Program-made: the position numbers and the translations under genes
Shown here: piece by piece, positions 37,976 to 45,740 of the stretch
How positions within the stretch are numbered: the first letter of the stretch is position 1
How the letters are laid out: each line of letters opens with the position of its first letter
NCBI GenBank assembly: GCA_017625695.1
Contig: JAGAKI010000073.1
Location: forward strand, 34,058 to 98,057
Length of the DNA: 64,000 bases
Reading direction: 5' to 3'
Origin: Clostridia bacterium
GTDB taxonomy: Bacteria > Bacillota > Clostridia > UMGS1840
The notes under the pieces: generated by a model
What the model was told of the DNA's origin: nothing
Seen by the model: only the letters and a program-made list of their open reading frames with translations
Database searches by the model: none

Positions 37976-38530
37976 ATGAGAGTAATTTTTAACGAAAGAA
38001 AATTCCAGGCGAAAGACAGTTTTAAAGAAAAATTCCGGGCGAAGCTTTCCAAGTTCGACAAAATCTTTGACGATACTGCGGAAGCAACCGTTACCCTGTC
38101 TCTCATCAAAGATACCTACATTGTGGAATTAACCATTTATTATAAAGACACCATCTTCCGTGTGGAAGAAGCGGATGCCGATATCTGGACCGCAATGGAC
38201 GAACTGATGGAAAACTTAAAGAAACAAATCAGAAAGTATAAAACCAAACTGGAAAACAAACTGAAAAAAGCGACTGCCATTGCAGAAACGTTTGAAGATT
38301 TTGAGGAAGACGAAGAAGAAAAGGACACACTGTATGCTCCGGAAGAAACCGAGTTTATCGTTGCCCGTTCCAAAGTGATTTCTTTAAAACCCATGTTTGT
38401 GGATGAAGCAATTTTGCAGATGAATCTTTTAGGACACACATTCTTCGCATTCCGCAATGCAGAAACTGACCAGATTAACATCGTATACAAACGTAAAGAT
38501 GATAAGTATGGCATTATAGAAACGGAATAG
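37976..38530 (+). CDS. hpf: Ribosome hibernation-promoting factor, long form
   Basis: 184 residues. The N-terminal S30AE domain (1-100: MRVIFNERKFQAKDSFKEKF, SKFDKIFDD, VEEADADIWTAMDELMENLKKQIRKYK) binds the 30S decoding centre. After an acidic linker the C-terminal dimerisation domain (about 125-184) has RSKVISLKPMFVDEAILQMNLLGH, diagnostic of long HPF that makes 100S dimers. AAAGGAG precedes 37976; the frame extends upstream without a better start. Confidence 0.94.
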   Translation: MRVIFNERKFQAKDSFKEKFRAKLSKFDKIFDDTAEATVTLSLIKDTYIVELTIYYKDTIFRVEEADADIWTAMDELMENLKKQIRKYKTKLENKLKKATAIAETFEDFEEDEEEKDTLYAPEETEFIVARSKVISLKPMFVDEAILQMNLLGHTFFAFRNAETDQINIVYKRKDDKYGIIETE

Positions 38531-38552
38531 CCTTAAGGGTGTTCGGATACCA

Positions 38553-38685
38553 TGTGCAGATTCAATGACGCTCACCATTCGGCGTATAGCATATACGTCT
38601 TCGGGCTTGTCAAGGCGTTACCTTGATTCGGTTTCTTAATGCTTTGCATCGTAGGCGGAGAAAACGTAGTAATTGAAATAAAACA
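38553..38685 (+). repeat. Dispersed structured repeat, copy B
   Basis: Aligns with copy A at 8160-8282. The first hairpin is CGTATA-GCA-TATACG and the second TCAAGG-CGTTA-CCTTGA, at the positions where copy A has CGTACA/TGTACG and ACCC/GGGT. So base pairs are kept while bases change. It begins about 20 bases after the hpf stop and is followed by a terminator. Confidence 0.6.
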
Positions 38686-38689
38686 ATGG

Positions 38690-38720
38690 AAAAGGCGAGC
38701 ATTTAGCTCGCCTTTTCTTT
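38690..38720 (+). terminator. Terminator after hpf
   Basis: AAAAGGCGAGC-ATTTA-GCTCGCCTTTT, an 11-base perfect stem and T residues. Confidence 0.88.
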
Positions 38721-38738
38721 GAAAAAGAGGAGAAAATT

Positions 38739-38984
38739 ATGGATCATATGGCAAAAATTGCCGTGGTTGCCATTTTAATTGAAGATGTGTCTGTCAGCGA
38801 TCAAGTGAATGGACTGTTGCATCAGTATGCAGAAAAAATTGTGGGAAGAATGGGAATTCCGTATCGGGAAAAGAATGTGAACATTATTTCTGTGGTGATG
38901 GATGCTACTCCCGATGAAATCAATTCCCTGTCAGGAAATTTAGGTAGACTTTCCGGTGTTCGGGTAAAAGTATTAACAGCCTGA
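38739..38984 (+). CDS. TM1266-family (putative iron-only hydrogenase system) regulator
   Basis: 81 residues with an ACT-like ferredoxin fold: AKIAVVAILIEDVSVSDQVN, HQYAEKIVGRMGIPYREKNV and MDATPDEINSLSGNLGRLSGVRVK. The family is found with FeFe-hydrogenase maturation genes in anaerobes. No hydrogenase or HydEFG gene is in this window. AGAGGAG gives good spacing to the ATG at 38739; a second in-frame ATG lies at 38748. Confidence 0.85.
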   Translation: MDHMAKIAVVAILIEDVSVSDQVNGLLHQYAEKIVGRMGIPYREKNVNIISVVMDATPDEINSLSGNLGRLSGVRVKVLTA

Positions 38985-39028
38985 TTTCTTGGGTATACTA
39001 AGAAAAAACAGAGGAATCAAACTGTATT

Positions 39029-40954
39029 ATGAAACAGAAAAAATATCATAAAAAGACGAAAAATAATCATAAAAATCAAAAAACAGAAATCGTTCAGGGT
39101 GTATTATCTCTCACTAAAAAAGGCTACGGTTTTGTGGACTTATCCAAAAACTGCGGCATTTTTGTTTCCCAAAAGCATTTAAATGGTGCCTTTCACGGAG
39201 ATTTTGTAGAAGCAAAAACCGTACTCCGAAAAGGCAAACAGGAATGTGAAATTGTGAAGATTTTAGAACGGGGGATTTCGGTTGTTACGGGGATTGTTAC
39301 CCAGGTTGGCAACCATTATTTTTTACAACCCTATCAGAAAAATCTGCCCTACGATTTTTTTATAAAAAAAGCACATTTAAACGGTGCTGTGCCGGGGGAT
39401 CTTGCAGTTGGCGAAATCATCAGCTATGACAGCGATCCGCCCACGATTTATCTGAAAGAAGTATTGGGATCTCCTGAAAAAACAGGGAACGATATGACTA
39501 TGGTACTTCGCAAGTATGGGATTACCGAGGAATTTTCTCCCGAAGTGTCAGAACAGCCTCTCCCCGACATATCGGAAGAAGAGCTTGCATCCCGTGTGGA
39601 CTACACCCAACAAACTGTGATTACCATAGATGGGGATGATGCCAAGGATTTGGATGATGCTATTTCCATAGAGAAGACAGGCGCACATTACCGACTGGGT
39701 GTTCATATTGCGGACGTCAGTTACTTTGTGAAAGGGAGAACCCCTATGGACAATGAGGCGTTTTTCCGTGGTACAAGTGTTTATCTGCCCGACCGTGCGG
39801 TACCTATGTTGCCCCAAAAACTTTCCAATGGCTTATGCAGTCTCCATCCCGGGGAAATCAAATTGACCTTTTCTTGTGTGATGGAAATTGATCGGGAAGG
39901 AAACATTGTATCCTACCGGTTGGAGAAATCGTATATTAAATCCAGACAAAGAACCTCCTATTCCAAAGTGAAGGCATTTTTAGAAGGAGAATCTGTTCCG
40001 GAATACGAAGGCATCCGTTCTACACTGGAACTATGCTTTGAATTGTATCAGATTTTAAAGAAAAAACGGCAGCAGGCAGGATATGTGGAAATTTCTTTCC
40101 CGGAAACTGCGTTTCATCTTTCTGAGGACGGAATCCCCGATTGGGTTGGTCCGTATGAAGTCAGTTTTGCCAACGAAATGATTGAAGAATTTATGTGGGC
40201 AGCAAATGTTTCGGTGGCTGATTATGCCATGAAAGAGAATTTGCCATTTGTCTATCGGATTCACGGGTCCCCTGAAATTCAAAAGCTGGAACAGCTATAT
40301 AGTACTTTAAAGCTATTTGGACTGAAAACACCAAAATCAGTTCAGCCCACACCTGCCGCACTGAATGAAATTTTAAAAAATGCCGAGGGAACTCCCTATC
40401 GGGAAGCGGTGCATCAGCTGGCACTGCGCAGTATGCAAAAAGCAGTCTATTCCTCCCAATGCAGCTCTCATTACGGCTTGAATTTTACAAAATATTGCCA
40501 TTTCACCTCTCCCATACGCCGATATCCCGATTTGGTGATTCATCGGATTCTATCCGATTATCTTTTGGGAAAATCCGTTAAAAAATATCAAAAATTTGTG
40601 GCAGATGCTGCAGAACAGTCCAGTCAGGCAGAACAGAACGCCTTTTTTGCGGAACGGGAGGCTGATGATATCAAAAAAGCACAGTATATGAAAAACCGTG
40701 TGGGTGAAATCTGCGACGGATATATTTCGGGATTGTGTGAAACCGGATTCTTTGTCATGCTTCCCAATACGGTAGAAGGATTTGTTCCTCTTCATTCTCT
40801 GGAAGAAGATTTTTATGAATATCAGCAAGCATCTTTTCAGATTTCAGGAAGACAGACAAAACACATCTATTCTTTAGGACAAAAGGTATCTGTGATGGTA
40901 AAACACGCCGATACCATTATAGGAAAGATAGAATTCGAGCTGGTGAGCGCATAA
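39029..40954 (+). CDS. rnr: Ribonuclease R
   Basis: 641 residues, shorter than the usual 700-800. A basic N-terminal tail is followed by cold-shock RNA-binding domains (GYGFVDLSKNCGIFVSQKHL), the RNB catalytic domain with DGDDAKDLDDAIS (Asp201-Asp210 metal site), YSSQCSSHYGLNFTKYCHFTSPIRRYPD, and a C-terminal S1 domain (GEICDGYISGLCETGFFV). It degrades structured RNA 3' to 5'. The smpB-ssrA genes that often neighbour rnr are not here. The usual extended basic tail is missing. Confidence 0.94.
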   Translation: MKQKKYHKKTKNNHKNQKTEIVQGVLSLTKKGYGFVDLSKNCGIFVSQKHLNGAFHGDFVEAKTVLRKGKQECEIVKILERGISVVTGIVTQVGNHYFLQPYQKNLPYDFFIKKAHLNGAVPGDLAVGEIISYDSDPPTIYLKEVLGSPEKTGNDMTMVLRKYGITEEFSPEVSEQPLPDISEEELASRVDYTQQTVITIDGDDAKDLDDAISIEKTGAHYRLGVHIADVSYFVKGRTPMDNEAFFRGTSVYLPDRAVPMLPQKLSNGLCSLHPGEIKLTFSCVMEIDREGNIVSYRLEKSYIKSRQRTSYSKVKAFLEGESVPEYEGIRSTLELCFELYQILKKKRQQAGYVEISFPETAFHLSEDGIPDWVGPYEVSFANEMIEEFMWAANVSVADYAMKENLPFVYRIHGSPEIQKLEQLYSTLKLFGLKTPKSVQPTPAALNEILKNAEGTPYREAVHQLALRSMQKAVYSSQCSSHYGLNFTKYCHFTSPIRRYPDLVIHRILSDYLLGKSVKKYQKFVADAAEQSSQAEQNAFFAEREADDIKKAQYMKNRVGEICDGYISGLCETGFFVMLPNTVEGFVPLHSLEEDFYEYQQASFQISGRQTKHIYSLGQKVSVMVKHADTIIGKIEFELVSA

Positions 40955-40986
40955 TGTCTATCACTTTTTTAACAAAAAATTTCCAA

Positions 40987-41016
40987 GAATATTTTCTTTT
41001 GTGCAGACACAAACTA
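40987..41016 (+). promoter_or_regulatory. Forespore (sigma-G/sigma-F type) promoter candidate for the SASP gene
   Basis: GAATA (40987-40991), 18 bases, CAAACTA (41010-41016). This fits the Bacillus sigma-G pattern GHATR-N18-CATnnTA with one mismatch, as expected for a spore protein gene. Confidence 0.6.
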
Positions 41017-41051
41017 TGACTGTCTTTCGGGAAAAGAAAAGGATTGGAACA

Positions 41052-41096
41052 CTTCAATAATTTCTTTTTCCAAAAGGCAAAAAGAAATTATTGAAG
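41052..41096 (+). promoter_or_regulatory. 18-base perfect stem-loop over the SASP ribosome-binding site
   Basis: 41052-41069 and 41079-41096 are exact complements around a nine-base loop (CCAAAAGGC). The 3' arm ends in GAAG, sharing bases with the AAGGAG Shine-Dalgarno at 41094-41099. It may limit translation or stabilise the mRNA. Confidence 0.75.
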
Positions 41097-41110
41097 GAGA
41101 TTAAAACATT

Positions 41111-41302
41111 ATGGCAAGCAACAAAAACTTGGTACCCGAAGCAAAAGAAGCGATGAACAGATTCAAAATGGAAGCTGCTCAGGATGTAGGCGTTAACTTA
41201 AAACAGGGTTACAACGGTGACTTAACTTCTAAAGAAGCAGGTTCCGTTGGTGGCCAGATGGTTAAAAAAATGATTCAGTCTTACGAAAACAACATGAAAT
41301 AA
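41111..41302 (+). CDS. Small acid-soluble spore protein, alpha/beta type
   Basis: 63 residues. Matches the family throughout: KNLVPEAKEAMNRFKMEAAQDVGV, then GDLTSKEAGSVGGQMVKKMI, including the Glu-Ala-rich germination-protease region (FKMEAAQDVG, usually KLEVA.E.G). The protein coats and protects spore DNA against UV. AAGGAG lies 12 bases before the ATG, at the foot of a strong stem-loop. The promoter candidate upstream is of forespore type. Confidence 0.95.
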   Translation: MASNKNLVPEAKEAMNRFKMEAAQDVGVNLKQGYNGDLTSKEAGSVGGQMVKKMIQSYENNMK

Positions 41303-41361
41303 GCTTTTTTTAAAGCTTACGTTTGGAATGAATTGCGAATTCCTCCATGTTTTTTCGCAAC

Positions 41362-41399
41362 TTAAAAAGCGGTATTGCTTTGCAATACCGCTTTTTAAC
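41362..41399. terminator. Terminator between the SASP and yjbQ genes
   Basis: AAAAAGCGGTATTGC-TTT-GCAATACCGCTTTTT, a 15-base stem with A and T tails, usable from both sides. Confidence 0.9.
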
Positions 41400-41411
41400 T
41401 GGTTGCTTTTT

Positions 41412-41807
41412 TTAGTTGGAGGCAATAAATTTTAAAAAGTATTCTCTGGTTCTGGGACCATCAAATTCCATAAAGTAGACACCCTGAAACTGCCCCAAAA
41501 CCAGCTTTTGGTTTTCCACAATCAAAGGAAGTGAAACCCCGGAAACGGTGGAGCGGATGTGGGCATAGGAATTGCCTTCATAATGCAGATGGTTTTCTTT
41601 TTTTGGAAATGCTTCAGAGAGCGCAGACAAAATATCTGCTTTCACATCAATATCCACATTTTCGCTGACAACAATCGAGGCGGTGGTGTGAGGACAGTAT
41701 ACTACCAGAATTCCATCCTTCATCTGATGCTTTTCAATTTGTGCTTTCAATTCGGAAGTGATGTTATACATTCCTTCAGAACCGGTTACCAGATTGCATT
41801 TAATCAT
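41412..41807 (-). CDS. YjbQ family protein (UPF0047)
   Basis: 131 residues. The family pattern is clear: GILVVYCPHTTASIVVSENVD with the CPHTTA motif, NSYAHIRSTVSG with conserved His, and LVLGQFQGVYFMEFDGPRTRE. Members have thiamine-phosphate-synthase-like activity in vitro; the true role is open. The start at 41807 is chosen because GAAAGGA sits nine bases upstream; the next ATG at 41816 abuts that site. It follows xerC by 19 bases. Confidence 0.9.
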   Translation of the reverse strand: MIKCNLVTGSEGMYNITSELKAQIEKHQMKDGILVVYCPHTTASIVVSENVDIDVKADILSALSEAFPKKENHLHYEGNSYAHIRSTVSGVSLPLIVENQKLVLGQFQGVYFMEFDGPRTREYFLKFIASN

Positions 41808-41826
41808 TGTCAACATCCTTTCTGAT

Positions 41827-42795
41827 TTATTTGGAGTCTTTTTTTGTTTGTTCAAAATGTGCCAGAGGATTCTGGTCAATGGCTTCTTTCACCATAGAAT
41901 CATCGGTATGGGTGTAGATTTCAGTCGTGTTTAAATTTTCGTGACCCAACACCCGCTGCAAGGTTTTGATGTCCACCTTTCCGTGCTTATACATTAGAGT
42001 TGCCGCTGTGTGGCGAAGCTTATGGGTGGAAAGTTTGGTGGCATCCAGTCCGGCTTTTCTGAGTAAATTTTTTACGGTATATTGAATTCCGGCAACCGAA
42101 ATTGCATCCCCTCGGGAGGATAACAGTAAATATTCACAGGAATTGTGTTTGCGGACCTGTAAATAATCCTGTAAAGCCTTTTGGGTGGCTTCGTTTAAAA
42201 ACAGTTGCCGTTCTTTGTTTCCTTTTCCGGTGACTGTCAGTGTGTCATTGCGAATGTCCGACAGTTTGATATTCTGAAGCTCCGAGACACGAAGACCGCA
42301 GTTTAACAGAATCATCAGCATCAGATAATCCCGCTCTTTTTGTTTTCCGCCTACCGAATCCAAAAGGAGTTTAGCTTCCCCAAGTTCCAGATAACGCGGC
42401 AGAGTTTTTGGCGTTTTTGGCATTTCTAAGTCTTTGGCAATATCATGCTCTAACAGATGCACTTTAACACAAAGATATTTATAAAAAGACTTGATAGCGG
42501 AGAGCTTTCTCGCTCTTGATTTTACGCCGTTCTGTTTTTCTTTGCTTAAAAACATCAGATATTCATAGATATCCGTGATTTCGATGCGTCGAATCAATTC
42601 AATTGTTACGCCGGTAATATCAATCTCTTCCAAGGGTTCTTTCCGATGCTCCAGCCGTTTAACGATGTAGCGGAAAAATGTCTGTAAATCGTAGGCGTAT
42701 TCCTTTACGGTCAATGGCGATTTCCCTTCAATGGTCAGTTTATGAGATAAGAAATTCCTGACTAATTGTGAGTGGTTTTTCAAATAATCCGTCAA
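41827..42795 (-). CDS. Tyrosine recombinase XerC/XerD type
   Basis: 322 residues from a TTG start behind AGGAGG. The SAM-like core-binding domain spans 1-120 and the catalytic domain 130-310. The active-site set is complete: Arg in CGLRVSEL, Lys in GKGNKER, HKLRHTAA, GHENLNTT and Tyr in TEIYTHTD. No phage or integron genes are near, so it is likely a housekeeping dimer-resolution recombinase. It is divergent from spoIIGA with its own promoter. Confidence 0.9.
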   Translation of the reverse strand: MTDYLKNHSQLVRNFLSHKLTIEGKSPLTVKEYAYDLQTFFRYIVKRLEHRKEPLEEIDITGVTIELIRRIEITDIYEYLMFLSKEKQNGVKSRARKLSAIKSFYKYLCVKVHLLEHDIAKDLEMPKTPKTLPRYLELGEAKLLLDSVGGKQKERDYLMLMILLNCGLRVSELQNIKLSDIRNDTLTVTGKGNKERQLFLNEATQKALQDYLQVRKHNSCEYLLLSSRGDAISVAGIQYTVKNLLRKAGLDATKLSTHKLRHTAATLMYKHGKVDIKTLQRVLGHENLNTTEIYTHTDDSMVKEAIDQNPLAHFEQTKKDSK

Positions 42796-42840
42796 CGTAA
42801 ACGAAACCTCCTATGATGTCTTTTTCTGTAGGTTTCTATC

Positions 42841-42869
42841 AGTATAGCATATTTTTTAAAAAATTACAA
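42841..42869 (-). promoter_or_regulatory. Sigma-A promoter for xerC
   Basis: On the minus strand TTGTAA (42864-42869), 17 bases, TATACT (42841-42846). Confidence 0.65.
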
Positions 42870-42920
42870 TAAAAAAACAAAAAAAGATAGAGATTTTGTG
42901 GGATGAAATTGAGATTCTCC

Positions 42921-42962
42921 CGACAAAATTGGTTAAAATTTTCGGAATGAGTATGTTATACT
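42921..42962 (+). promoter_or_regulatory. spoIIG-type promoter with possible Spo0A box
   Basis: TTGGTT (42929-42934) and TATACT (42957-42962) are 22 bases apart, the unusual spacing known for the Spo0A-activated sigma-A promoter of Bacillus spoIIG. CGACAAAA (42921-42928), complement TTTTGTCG, resembles a Spo0A box and abuts the -35. Confidence 0.6.
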
Positions 42963-43023
42963 GAAATTCCTCGGGTAACTTCCGGGATATCTGATGGTGA
43001 CATCTGAAAAAAGGGGTAATTTT

Positions 43024-43809
43024 ATGGAAACTGTTTATTTGTATCTTGATGTTTTGTTTCTGTATAATGTTATCATCAATTTACTGCTCCTTTTTTTGGT
43101 AGCGTACACCGCTTCATTTGCGTTTTCGTGGTGGCGGGGAATTGTTGCTTCTGTGGTTGGAAGTTTTTATTTTTGTGCTTTGTGTACGGTTTCTTACGGT
43201 GTACCGGAGCATTTTTGCTTTCAGTTTTTGGTGTCTGCTTTTATGATTTTTACTGCGTTTTCGGTGCGGGAATTCCAAAGTTTTTTAAAATTGTTTTTTC
43301 TGTATTATCTGATGAATTTTCTGCTGGCGGGCGGGATTCGTTTTGCAGCAAATTTTCTTTCGGATAGCCGGATTTCTGTCTCTCTTATGGCGGTGATTGC
43401 CGGAATTGTTTTTGCCTTTGTCTTTGGACCATTTTATGTGAGGGAACTTCGTAAAAAACGATTACCGCCCGAACAGACATTCCGACTTACATACAATGGA
43501 AAAACCATAGAATTCCGAGGGTTTTCTGATACGGGAAACATGCTGGAAGAACCCATTGAGCATTTGAGTGTGATTGTAGTAAAAAAAGAAAAATTAAAAG
43601 AAATTGCCGACTTTTCCCATCCGGAAACTGTCAGAAACCTTCGCCTGATCCCTTGCAGAACCGTTACCGACGGCAACGGAATGTTATACGGATTAAAACC
43701 GGATTTGCTCACTTGCGAGGAAAAAACCATACGTGCTGTGGTGGCAGCGTCAGACAGTTTGAATCAGGAAGAATACGATGCGGTGTTTCATCCGCTGATT
43801 TTATTATAA
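43024..43809 (+). CDS. spoIIGA: Sporulation sigma-E factor processing peptidase
   Basis: 261 residues. Five N-terminal membrane helices (1-140) are followed by a cytoplasmic aspartic-protease half domain with the catalytic [12 protein letters not shown] (Asp169), [10 protein letters not shown] and a later RLIPCRTV region. It cleaves the pro-sequence from sigma-E in the mother cell. The ATG at 43024 has GGGG-type spacing, and the upstream in-frame start at 42994 would add ten residues before METVYLYLD. It sits 22 bases before sigE, the conserved order. Confidence 0.94.
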   Translation: METVYLYLDVLFLYNVIINLLLLFLVAYTASFAFSWWRGIVASVVGSFYFCALCTVSYGVPEHFCFQFLVSAFMIFTAFSVREFQSFLKLFFLYYLMNFLLAGGIRFAANFLSDSRISVSLMAVIAGIVFAFVFGPFYVRELRKKRLPPEQTFRLTYNGKTIEFRGFSDTGNMLEEPIEHLSVIVVKKEKLKEIADFSHPETVRNLRLIPCRTVTDGNGMLYGLKPDLLTCEEKTIRAVVAASDSLNQEEYDAVFHPLILL

Positions 43810-43831
43810 ATATCAGAAAGGAATTGTTTCT

Positions 43832-44533
43832 ATGAAATATTCGATTTATCAATGGTTTGTTCAGCTTTTCCTAAAATATTTTTCCGGCGGTTGTCACTAT
43901 ATCGGAAGTACCGATACTCTTCCGCCTCCCTTAGATAGCGAACACGAAGAAGCACTCATTGCTCATCTGTCGGATGAGGATGCCCGTAAAACTTTAATCG
44001 AACATAATCTGCGACTGGTAGTCTACATTTCCAAAAAATTTGAAAATACGGGGATTTCCTTGGAGGATTTAACGTCGATCGGAACCATAGGACTCATCAA
44101 GGCAGTAAATTCTTTCAATCAGGAAAAGGCAATTAAACTGGCAACTTATGCATCCCGTTGTATCGAAAATGAAATCTTAATGTATTTACGAAAGATTTCC
44201 AATCAGCGAAATGACGTTTCTTTAGACGAACCGCTCTCGATGGATGGTGACGGTAACGAACTTCTTTTGTCGGATATTTTAGGAACCGAAAGCGACATCA
44301 TTCATAAAACGATTGAAAAAAAGCTGGATAAAGAGATACTGTTGCAGGCAATCAGTCGGCTGAATCAGCGGGAACAGTTTATTATTGGACTTCGGTTCGG
44401 TATCTTCGGACGGGAAGAAAAAACTCAAAAAGAAGTTGCGGATTTGCTTGGGATTTCTCAGTCCTATATTTCCCGGTTAGAAAAGAAAATCATTGGAAAA
44501 CTAAAGCGGGAAATTCAAAAAACGATGCAGTGA
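43832..44533 (+). CDS. sigE: RNA polymerase sporulation sigma factor SigE
   Basis: 233 residues. The hydrophobic pro-region (1-25, [16 protein letters not shown]) precedes [13 protein letters not shown], the conserved SpoIIGA cleavage region. Sigma region 2 contains [18 protein letters not shown] and [18 protein letters not shown]; region 4 contains [15 protein letters not shown] and a helix-turn-helix [20 protein letters not shown]. It directs early mother-cell transcription. GAAAGGAA precedes the ATG. Confidence 0.96.
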   Translation: MKYSIYQWFVQLFLKYFSGGCHYIGSTDTLPPPLDSEHEEALIAHLSDEDARKTLIEHNLRLVVYISKKFENTGISLEDLTSIGTIGLIKAVNSFNQEKAIKLATYASRCIENEILMYLRKISNQRNDVSLDEPLSMDGDGNELLLSDILGTESDIIHKTIEKKLDKEILLQAISRLNQREQFIIGLRFGIFGREEKTQKEVADLLGISQSYISRLEKKIIGKLKREIQKTMQ

Positions 44534-44642
44534 ACATTCAAAAATTTTGCCATTTTTTAAAAGATATATTTCAGATCATTTTTGCAGAAACTATGGTTGA
44601 GAAATGAAAAAATTTCTTAGAAACCAATGCGGAGGGAATCGT

Positions 44643-44816
44643 ATGCATCAGAGTCCTTATGTAAAAGGTGTGGTGACCGGTTTGGTGATGGGAGCCGTTG
44701 CGGGAATGATTTTTGACCCCATCCGTTCTGACCGGGAAAATCAGCATCTTAAGAAAAAAGCCTGCCGTATGATGAAAACTGCAGGCAAAATTATGGAAAA
44801 TCTGACCGATTTTTAG
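44643..44816 (+). CDS. Small YtxH-like membrane-associated protein
   Basis: 57 residues. One short helix (about 8-24, VVTGLVMGAVAGMIFDP) and a basic amphipathic tail (HLKKKACRMMKTAGKIMENL). The glycine-rich helix resembles YtxH-type small proteins. GGAGGG sits just before the ATG at 44643; an earlier in-frame ATG at 44604 has no site. It follows sigE by 109 bases and may be part of the sporulation region. Function unknown. Confidence 0.6.
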   Translation: MHQSPYVKGVVTGLVMGAVAGMIFDPIRSDRENQHLKKKACRMMKTAGKIMENLTDF

Positions 44817-44824
44817 CGGAAATC

Positions 44825-44897
44825 AAAAAAGCAGATCCAAACTGCCGGAGAGCTTGAAATTATCCTGTTTTCCCGGCAGTTGGGAATGCTTTTTTAA
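44825..44897 (+). terminator. Terminator after the small gene at 44643
   Basis: AAAAAAGCA and TGCTTTTTT enclose the perfect arms AACTGCCGG and CCGGCAGTT, giving a long stem with a T tail. Confidence 0.75.
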
Positions 44898-44957
44898 AAA
44901 AACTTGGTTTTAATTTTGCCGGAATTTTGATTTTTATAAATTTTTTTAAAAAATCTC

Positions 44958-44986
44958 TTGACATTTGCTTTAGAATATGGTATTAT
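44958..44986 (+). promoter_or_regulatory. tRNA operon promoter
   Basis: TTGACA (44958-44963), 17 bases, TATTAT (44981-44986), 27 bases before tRNA-Leu. Confidence 0.85.
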
Positions 44987-45013
44987 ATTCTAGCGCTTGA
45001 ACAAGAGATGTAC

Positions 45014-45102
45014 GCCGGAGTGGCGGAACTGGCAGACGCCCAGGACTTAAAATCCTGTGGGAGGTGACTCCCGTACCGGTTCGATTCCGGTTTCCGGCAC
45101 CA
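45014..45102 (+). tRNA. tRNA-Leu (UAA)
   Basis: 89 bases with encoded CCA. Acceptor GCCGGAG/TTCCGGC (one G-U pair), anticodon stem CAGGA/TCCTG with loop CTTAAAA and anticodon TAA at 45048-45050, a long class II variable arm (GGGAGGTGACTCCC) and T loop GGTTCGATTCC. Confidence 0.97.
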
Positions 45103-45127
45103 TAATTTCTTGTTCAGGCGTTTATAA

Positions 45128-45204
<77 letters not shown>

Positions 45205-45205
45205 T

Positions 45206-45235
45206 AAAGGCACTTCAAATGAAGTGCCTTTTTTC
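45206..45235 (+). terminator. Terminator after tRNA-fMet
   Basis: AAAGGCACTTCA-AA-TGAAGTGCCTTTTTT. Confidence 0.9.
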
Positions 45236-45267
45236 GTGCGATAGGGAAAGATAGAGTGATTTTGATA

Positions 45268-45463
45268 TCGGGTTATGAGACAGACGAGCGTGGCTCGTTG
45301 GGCAGTGATTGCGAACGCCGCGAGGCGGAGAAAGAGAGCAATCACTGGTGCAGCGGTCAAAACTGCGACGAGCGAGAGCGAGTCAGAAGCAGTTTTGGGA
45401 ACCGCCAACCGGCGCGAAGCGATAACCCGAAGGTCGGTGGTTCAAATCCGCCTCCCGCAACCA
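45268..45463. repeat. tRNA-fMet-associated structured repeat
   Basis: Begins with an inverted copy of the tRNA-fMet anticodon arm (45268-45289, two mismatches in 22) and ends with a perfect 42-base direct copy of its 3' half including CCA (45422-45463). Between them are two hairpins: CAGTGATTGC/GCAATCACTG (45303-45312, 45338-45347) and CAAAACTGC/GCAGTTTTG (45358-45366, 45389-45397) with flanking GCGGT/ACCGC. Frames read through it on both strands, but they run over tRNA sequence and are not convincing genes. Confidence 0.75.
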
Positions 45464-45464
45464 A

Positions 45465-45495
45465 AAATCCTCGTTCGTAAGAACGGGGATTTTTA
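45465..45495 (+). terminator. Terminator-like hairpin after the tRNA half copy
   Basis: AAAATCC-TCGTTC-GTAA-GAACGG-GGATTTTT. Confidence 0.7.
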
Positions 45496-45591
45496 CTTAT
45501 TACCTATTCACTCTTCACTATTACCTAAAATTCATAGGTGTACGGATTTTTGGAAAGTAATAAGGAATAGAGAATAAGGAAGAAGTTGAGG
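45494..45591. repeat. Long imperfect palindrome (TTACCTATTCACT type)
   Basis: The left arm TACTTATTACCTATTCACTC... pairs loosely with GTAATAAGGAATAGAGAATAAGG on the right, and an inner stem CCTAAAATTC/GGATTTTTGG pairs in nine of ten positions. This looks like a dispersed clostridial repeat. 45592-45690 holds only two short hairpins (GCTTTGC-TTTC-GCAAAGC and ACCGATT-CGGTG-AATCGGT). Confidence 0.55.
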
Positions 45592-45691
45592 TGGCTTTGC
45601 TTTCGCAAAGCTTATTTTATTTGCATCTATATTGCTCGGCTTTGCCATAAAGGAATCTGCAATGTTACCGATTCGGTGAATCGGTGAGTAA

Positions 45692-45740
45692 AATAATAGA
45701 ACCTGACGATTTTTTAATATCTCGTCAGGTTCTTATTATT
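45692..45740. terminator. Bidirectional terminator at the 3' end of rlmH
   Basis: GAACCTGACGA (45699-45709) and TCGTCAGGTTC (45722-45732) are perfect complements, extended by flanking AATAAT/ATTATT with a one-base bulge. T runs occur on both strands. Confidence 0.8.

Noticed and set aside
41827..42795. Integrase of a mobile element
   Set aside because: The recombinase is a complete XerC/D type with no phage, transfer genes or attachment repeats next to it, and it is 2.3 kb from the tRNA-fMet half copy with sporulation genes between.
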